17,310 bases of DNA from JAADDK01 sp964425415 (GTDB taxonomy: Archaea > Thermoplasmatota > Thermoplasmata > Thermoplasmatales > Aciduliprofundaceae): assembly GCA_964425415.1 (NCBI GenBank), contig CAYRMJ010000026.1, positions 1 to 17,310 of the forward strand, given 5' to 3'. Of this stretch, positions 13,504-17,310 are shown in pieces (position 1 is the stretch's first letter; each line of letters starts with the position of its first letter). A program made the translations under genes and the position numbers. The notes beneath the pieces are model-generated. The model saw nothing but the letters and a program-made list of their open reading frames with translations, had not been told where the DNA came from and did not search any database.

Positions 13504-14739
13504 AACATTCCGTCAATGAATCCAAATGCAACAGAATACACGCTCACTGCCATATTCAGAGGCGAAGATTACATATTCGTCTGGACAGACTACGAAACTG
13601 GCGTGACGAAATTTACCAGATGGCACGAAATACCCGCTGAAATCTACAAAACGCATGGTTTAGCGAGAATATTCAACGGAGATTACGAAATGGAAAAGAT
13701 GGACTGCACCCGTGTGCTGAATTACGGACCTGCAGCTGGAGGTATTGGAGAAGCGGGGGCATTCAGAATAGCAACCTGCGGCGAGAGAATTGATTCTCTA
13801 TCCCCCCTATTGGGATTCAAAAAGAGAAATATGGTGAGGAGAGCAATAAAATCCCCCGTGGAAAGTGCCCTTCCATTCTTGGAGCGCATATCGGGGCAAT
13901 TTTCAGTATCTTATGCCACTCTATTTTATCTTCTCACTCACGAGTTTCCAGAGAATTGCGGGGAATACATTCTCATGGCCAAAGAATTAGAGAGGTTGCA
14001 CAACCATGTGTGGGTGATGCACAAACTGGCGGGGGACGCATCGCAAAAGGTGGCTTCTGCGCATTTGTCTGCGATCACGGAGGAGCTTTTGCGCCTGAAT
14101 CTCAGGGTTCTGGGGCATCGTTATGGAATCAACTACATACGCACAGGACCGAGAGATTATGAGAAATTCGGAGAGAAGGTCAGAGCTCTGCACCGCTGGT
14201 TCTCAGAGACCGCAGAAGAGCTGTCCCGTTCCAGAATATTCATTGACAGATTGCAGGGCACCGCCACATTGAGCAGAGATACGGTGCTTGAAAATGACAT
14301 AATCGGCATTCCTGCACGTGCCTCGGGTGTTATGAGAGATTCTCGCAAATTTGGAGTGCTCAAAGATATTTACGGGGATTACGCCTCGCCCATGGAGAAG
14401 TATGGGGATTCTTTATCCAGATTTCTGGTTCGTGTGGCTGAGGCTGAGCGTGGATTTGAAATTCTGGAATCAATCAACCCGAAGGGTTGCAAATTTGAAT
14501 CTGAACTGAAGGAAGGATTCCATTACGGATTCGTGGAGGCTCCGCCGGGAGACCTGTTCATGGCAGTTGAAATCCACGAGGGAAGGGTGCATGAGCTTTG
14601 GATAAGGCCCCCTTCAATGGTGATGTACCATGCCTTTGCAATGGGTATAAGAGGAAATGTCTTCACCGATTTTCCCTTTGCTCTGGACAGCTTTGGTGCG
14701 TATTTTGCAGATGCTGATGCCTTCGGGAGGTGGTTCTGA
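13501..14739 (+). CDS. Ehr-like complex, large subunit (NuoD/HycE-like) lacking NiFe ligands
   Basis: A 412-residue homologue of the group 4 NiFe-hydrogenase large subunit/complex I 49-kDa subunit. A shortened NuoC-like N terminus (1-70) precedes GPAAGGIGEAGAFRI (76-90), matching GPVHAGIIEPGHFR of the family, then KKRNMVRRAI. The L1 motif ERxCGxCxxxH reads ERISGQFSVSY (128-138): both cysteines are replaced (S131, F134) and His by Tyr138. The C-terminal DPCxxC region reads SFGAYFAD (397-404), with Y401 and D404 in place of cysteine. No NiFe site can form, so it is not a hydrogenase. The start is the ATG overlapping the previous stop (TGATG), with GGGGGTGG as SD; starts at 13456 or 13486 lack support. 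Confidence 0.9.
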   Translation: MNIPSMNPNATEYTLTAIFRGEDYIFVWTDYETGVTKFTRWHEIPAEIYKTHGLARIFNGDYEMEKMDCTRVLNYGPAAGGIGEAGAFRIATCGERIDSLSPLLGFKKRNMVRRAIKSPVESALPFLERISGQFSVSYATLFYLLTHEFPENCGEYILMAKELERLHNHVWVMHKLAGDASQKVASAHLSAITEELLRLNLRVLGHRYGINYIRTGPRDYEKFGEKVRALHRWFSETAEELSRSRIFIDRLQGTATLSRDTVLENDIIGIPARASGVMRDSRKFGVLKDIYGDYASPMEKYGDSLSRFLVRVAEAERGFEILESINPKGCKFESELKEGFHYGFVEAPPGDLFMAVEIHEGRVHELWIRPPSMVMYHAFAMGIRGNVFTDFPFALDSFGAYFADADAFGRWF

Positions 14740-14741
14740 TG
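14729..14741 (+). repeat. SD/stop/start junction word, copy 2
   Basis: The same GGTGGTTCTGATG joins the large subunit (ending RWF) to the small subunit, whose ATG at 14739-14741 overlaps the stop. The SD is GGGAGGTGG at 14725-14733, which rules out the in-frame GTG at 14730 as start. Confidence 0.6.
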
Positions 14742-15275
14742 TGGGCAATTAAAGGACTGAAGAGAGGAATAATAACCAGCAGGTTTCCCAGAGAGGAAGA
14801 TTCTGAAATAAAACCTTCGCTCTATTCAAAATCCGCCAAAGATGCTTTCACATGCCTGAATTACGGCCCGGAATTTGAGGAGCGAGAGGATGCGATTGAG
14901 ATAAGGGAGAAGATGAAATTCAAAAAATCGGTGCACATATTCGTGCTGGATGCGGGTTCGTGCGGCGCTTGCAATCGCGAGATTTCCCTGCTCGCCGCTC
15001 CGCAGTACGATTTTCACCGGCTCGGGTTCTTCTTCACACCTGTGCCCCGACATGCGGATGTTCTCCTCATAATCGGCGAGGGAACAGATAAGATGAAGAA
15101 GGTAGTGGAGGAGGCATACGAATCCATGCCCGAACCGCGGTACGTGATGGTTGCAGGTGCATGTGCAGGAGAATTTACAGTTGTTCCCGTGCACGCCCGA
15201 GTCTCCGGGTGTCCTCCGCAGCCGATTTCCATTCTCAAAGCGCTTCTCATGGCTACAGGGAGGTGGGATGAATGA
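14739..15275 (+). CDS. Ehr-like complex, small subunit (NuoB/HycG-like) with one 4Fe-4S cluster
   Basis: A 178-residue NuoB/HycG-type subunit. The four ligands of the proximal (N2-type) 4Fe-4S cluster are kept: C75 and C78 (DAGSCGACNREI), C142 (VAGACAGEF) and C158 (VSGCPPQP). TPVPRHADVLLIIG (100-113) is the standard PRHADILL signature. Residues 1-60 are an extension whose beginning, MWAIKGLKRGIITSRFP, resembles the membrane-associating N terminus of NuoI/HycF-type ferredoxin subunits rather than of NuoB, but no CxxC repeats follow. The subunit should sit between the large subunit and the HyfC-like subunit and could carry one electron. The next gene starts within its stop codon (ATGA), with GGGAGGTGGG as SD. 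Confidence 0.88.
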   Translation: MWAIKGLKRGIITSRFPREEDSEIKPSLYSKSAKDAFTCLNYGPEFEEREDAIEIREKMKFKKSVHIFVLDAGSCGACNREISLLAAPQYDFHRLGFFFTPVPRHADVLLIIGEGTDKMKKVVEEAYESMPEPRYVMVAGACAGEFTVVPVHARVSGCPPQPISILKALLMATGRWDE

Positions 15276-17065
15276 TTTCGCTCTGGATTATCATTCTCCT
15301 CGTATATCTCATTGCGGGGCTGATAGCTCTAAGGTATCCGCGCATCTCATATTCCACTGTGGCCATTGGTTCATCATTTACTCTCTATCTCCTCTTCACT
15401 GGATTCATTCATGCAGAGCCTGTTGCAACCTATTTCATAATGATATCTTCCACTGTGTGGCTTTTCCTATCTCTGTTTTCGCTCAGTTATGAGAGAAGTC
15501 GGTTATTGGCGATGAGCTTTGCATTCACCACCGGCGCCATGCTCATAATACTGCTTTCCAGAGATGCAATCACCTTCCTGCTCGGCTGGGAGGGCATGAC
15601 CATCGCATCTTTCCTTAGCATATATCTGCATGGGGATTCAAAGAAATCCGCTTACATGTTTCTGGTGTTCGGAGAGTTGAGTACTGTTCTTATAACCTCT
15701 GGATTCGCATGGGCATCCTCATTATCCGGAAGCTTCGCATTTTCATCTTGGGTTGGTACCGTGGACTGGGACTGGATTTACCTGCTCATTGCATCAGGAT
15801 TCACAGTTAAAATGGCAATGTTTCCATTTCACATCTGGCTCCCGGAGGCGCATTCAAAGGCACCGGCCAACATGTCCGCACAGCTCAGTGCAATAATGAC
15901 GCTCATGGGGCTCTACGGGTTGGTGATGTTCCTCACTCCTTCATTTCCATCTGCGTGGGTGGGTGCATTTCTGCTCATAATGGGAGGAATAACGGCAATA
16001 ATCGGGGCGCTTCATGCAGCGGTGTGCGACCATGTGAAGATCCTGCCCGCGTACAGCACCGTTGAAAATGATGGTGTGCTAATGGCAATGGTGGGTGCAG
16101 TGATTGTGACCTTCCAGCTGGGAAGCACCACTGTTGCAGGATTCGTGCTCGTCGCTTTATTATTCTATGCGTTTGCGCACAGCATTGCAAAATCGCTCCT
16201 GTTTGCTGTGGCAGGGCATATTGAAAGAGATGGCGAGTATTTAGGAGGATCGTACAGAATCACCAGATGGACTGCATTTGCAGGCTTCTTGGCTGCAATG
16301 TCTCTGGCTGGTGTGCCTCCGCTTCCCGGATTCGTAGGAGAATGGGCTGCTCTGGAATCACTGTTTCAGTCTTTCTACCTTGCGGACATGGCTGTGAGAA
16401 TAGCCACCATCATAATCGGTGCGCTGGTGGCACTTACAGCGGGGATAAGCATCATTGCAATGAGCAAATACATCGTGCATGGTGTGGATAGAAGAAAAAC
16501 CAGAAGAGCGGAGATTGGAGACACGGGATTTGCTATAGGCGCGGCGGTTATTCTGCTAATGGGCCTGTTTCCCCAGTATGTATTTTCGCTCCTCTCCCCT
16601 GCAACAGTGGAGATAATGGGTGTGCACGCAAACAATTACCTCGGCTCTCTTCTCGGCATACCTGATGGAATGCTGATAATCTCGGGCGCAGGATTCGGCG
16701 TGCTCTCACCAACAATGATTGCCCTATTCCTCGTGGTGAACTTTGGAATTGTGTATGTTTTCATGAGAAATCCCATAACAAGAAGGCGTGTTGCGAGGCC
16801 GTGGAGCGGTGGGCTGGAAAATGAGGAATATCCAACTAGAGGGCACTCTTCCATACTCCTCCTCACCCAGAGATGGATATTCAAAACGGAGAGAATGAAG
16901 CAGAGAGACGCATCCGTGAAATTTTATGAAAGCATCGCGCGGAGCTACCTTTCCTTTTCAGAGCGTTTCAGAATTGCGTTGATGCCCGGAAACGACAGAA
17001 GGTACATCCTATACATCCTCATTGCCCTGCTAACATTTCTGGCCGTTGTGTACGCCATACCTTAA
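15272..17065 (+). CDS. Ehr-like complex, HyfB-like antiporter-type subunit (NuoL/M-related)
   Basis: A 597-residue protein with about 15-16 helices. Pump residues are present: E107 (LLGWEGMT), K180 (FTVKMAMFPFHIWLPEAH), K256 (CDHVKILPAYSTVEN) and K307 (AHSIAKSLLFAVAGH), followed by GVPPLPGFVGEWAALES (347-363), which is close to HyfB and HycC of formate hydrogenlyase. It provides the second ion channel of the complex. After the antiporter core (to about 500) comes a basic cytoplasmic segment (about 500-580, many Arg/Lys) and a last helix (YILYILIALLTFLAVVYAI). Length and order fit HyfB/HycC (about 600-670). It is the last operon gene and ends 9 nt before the convergent beta-helix gene. Confidence 0.9.
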   Translation: MISLWIIILLVYLIAGLIALRYPRISYSTVAIGSSFTLYLLFTGFIHAEPVATYFIMISSTVWLFLSLFSLSYERSRLLAMSFAFTTGAMLIILLSRDAITFLLGWEGMTIASFLSIYLHGDSKKSAYMFLVFGELSTVLITSGFAWASSLSGSFAFSSWVGTVDWDWIYLLIASGFTVKMAMFPFHIWLPEAHSKAPANMSAQLSAIMTLMGLYGLVMFLTPSFPSAWVGAFLLIMGGITAIIGALHAAVCDHVKILPAYSTVENDGVLMAMVGAVIVTFQLGSTTVAGFVLVALLFYAFAHSIAKSLLFAVAGHIERDGEYLGGSYRITRWTAFAGFLAAMSLAGVPPLPGFVGEWAALESLFQSFYLADMAVRIATIIIGALVALTAGISIIAMSKYIVHGVDRRKTRRAEIGDTGFAIGAAVILLMGLFPQYVFSLLSPATVEIMGVHANNYLGSLLGIPDGMLIISGAGFGVLSPTMIALFLVVNFGIVYVFMRNPITRRRVARPWSGGLENEEYPTRGHSSILLLTQRWIFKTERMKQRDASVKFYESIARSYLSFSERFRIALMPGNDRRYILYILIALLTFLAVVYAIP

Positions 17066-17093
17066 AAAAATAAATCAGGAGAAGTTTCTCCTG
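17063..17093 (-). terminator. Hairpin plus T tract ending the beta-helix gene
   Basis: On the minus strand CAGGAGAA (17093-17086 complement) pairs with TTCTCCTG (17083-17076 complement), eight complementary bases around a very short loop, followed by ATTTATTTTTTT. The stop codon TGA (17077-17075) lies within it. It looks like an intrinsic terminator of the minus-strand gene; on the plus strand no U tract follows the hairpin. Confidence 0.5.
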
Positions 17094-17310
17094 CCAAAAA
17101 GCATGGCTGCCATGAGGATAATCAACAGGGGAATCCACCCGCTCAGCTCGGGTATGGGAACCATGGGCTCGGCTCTGGGCAGATAATCCTTCGCAATGCC
17201 TCCGTCAATCACGTATGGGTCATCCACGAATCCATCTCCGTTTCTATCCGGCGCGGTCCAGTCGCACCAGAAATTGCCCCCTGCCGTGGAGTTCCAGTAG
17301 TTCATGTGAT
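17075..17310 (-). CDS. NosD-like right-handed beta-helix surface protein, C-terminal part (cut by window edge)
   Basis: Only the last 78 codons are visible; the frame stays open to the window edge. The sequence NYWNSTAGGNFWCDW, then DRNGDGFVDDPYVIDGG and KDYLP, follows the NYWSDYTGTDxDGDGIGDTPYxI...DYxPL pattern that closes NosD/PbH1-type parallel beta-helix proteins of archaea. After it come PMVPIPELSGW, a hydrophobic helix and GRRNFS, a PE-motif, helix and basic-tail end like that of the propeller protein at 8011. This suggests an exported protein held or processed at the surface. It is convergent with the hydrogenase-like operon. Confidence 0.75.
   Translation of the reverse strand, partial: HMNYWNSTAGGNFWCDWTAPDRNGDGFVDDPYVIDGGIAKDYLPRAEPMVPIPELSGWIPLLIILMAAMLFGRRNFS

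Noticed and set aside
10575..17065. Active NiFe hydrogenase or formate hydrogenlyase
   Set aside because: All four NiFe cysteines are replaced, and no formate dehydrogenase, ferredoxin subunit or maturation genes are in the window.
10575..17065. A true complex I (Nuo) or an Mrp antiporter operon
   Set aside because: HyfE- and HyfB/HyfF-type subunits with fused-style large subunit fit the hydrogenase-4 branch; NuoA, NuoJ, separate NuoC and NuoI are absent, and MrpE-G are absent.

Overview
The window reads as a chromosomal segment of a euryarchaeon. It carries archaea-specific families (UPF0201, UPF0147, archaeal 6-phospho-3-hexuloisomerase, a standalone Lrp/AsnC effector domain). TATA boxes sit about 26 nt upstream of start codons, which implies leaderless mRNAs, while genes with a leader use AGGTGA-type Shine-Dalgarno (SD) sites. 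Secreted proteins are rich in N-glycosylation sequons. The mix resembles Thermoplasmatota of the Aciduliprofundum (DHVE2) type, but that assignment is a guess from memory of such genomes. No rRNA, tRNA, CRISPR array or insertion sequence was seen.

Left part (1-5.9 kb), housekeeping and membrane genes, mostly on the minus strand: a sugar-nucleotide epimerase; a divergent CPBP-type intramembrane protease with a zinc ribbon; a minus-strand cluster of DUF998 membrane protein, endonuclease IV-like TIM barrel, 6-phospho-3-hexuloisomerase and UPF0201; then a second minus-strand cluster of Lrp-like effector domain, UPF0147 and MarC membrane protein.

Middle part (5.9-10.4 kb), cell surface: two large tandem paralogous exported proteins with PQQ-type beta-propeller repeats, and a truncated type IV pilin-like remnant. 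One propeller protein, and the partial NosD-like beta-helix protein at the right edge, end in a [IV]PELS + membrane helix + basic tail that looks like a surface-sorting signal.

Right part (10.47-17.07 kb), the most interesting: a tightly overlapping six-gene plus-strand operon for a complex I/group 4 hydrogenase-like membrane complex (HyfC/NuoH-, HyfE-, HyfF-, large subunit-, small subunit- and HyfB-like). The large subunit has lost all four cysteines that bind the NiFe site. The small subunit keeps all four ligands of its Fe-S cluster, and no NuoI-type ferredoxin subunit is present. This matches the poorly understood Ehr (energy-converting hydrogenase-related) class. A clear fluoride riboswitch (crcB motif) forms the 5' leader, and an alternative pairing visible in the leader could mask the ribosome binding site of the first gene when fluoride is absent. 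The simplest reading is a fluoride-induced, non-hydrogenase, ion-translocating complex. Its redox partner and its role in fluoride tolerance are unknown.
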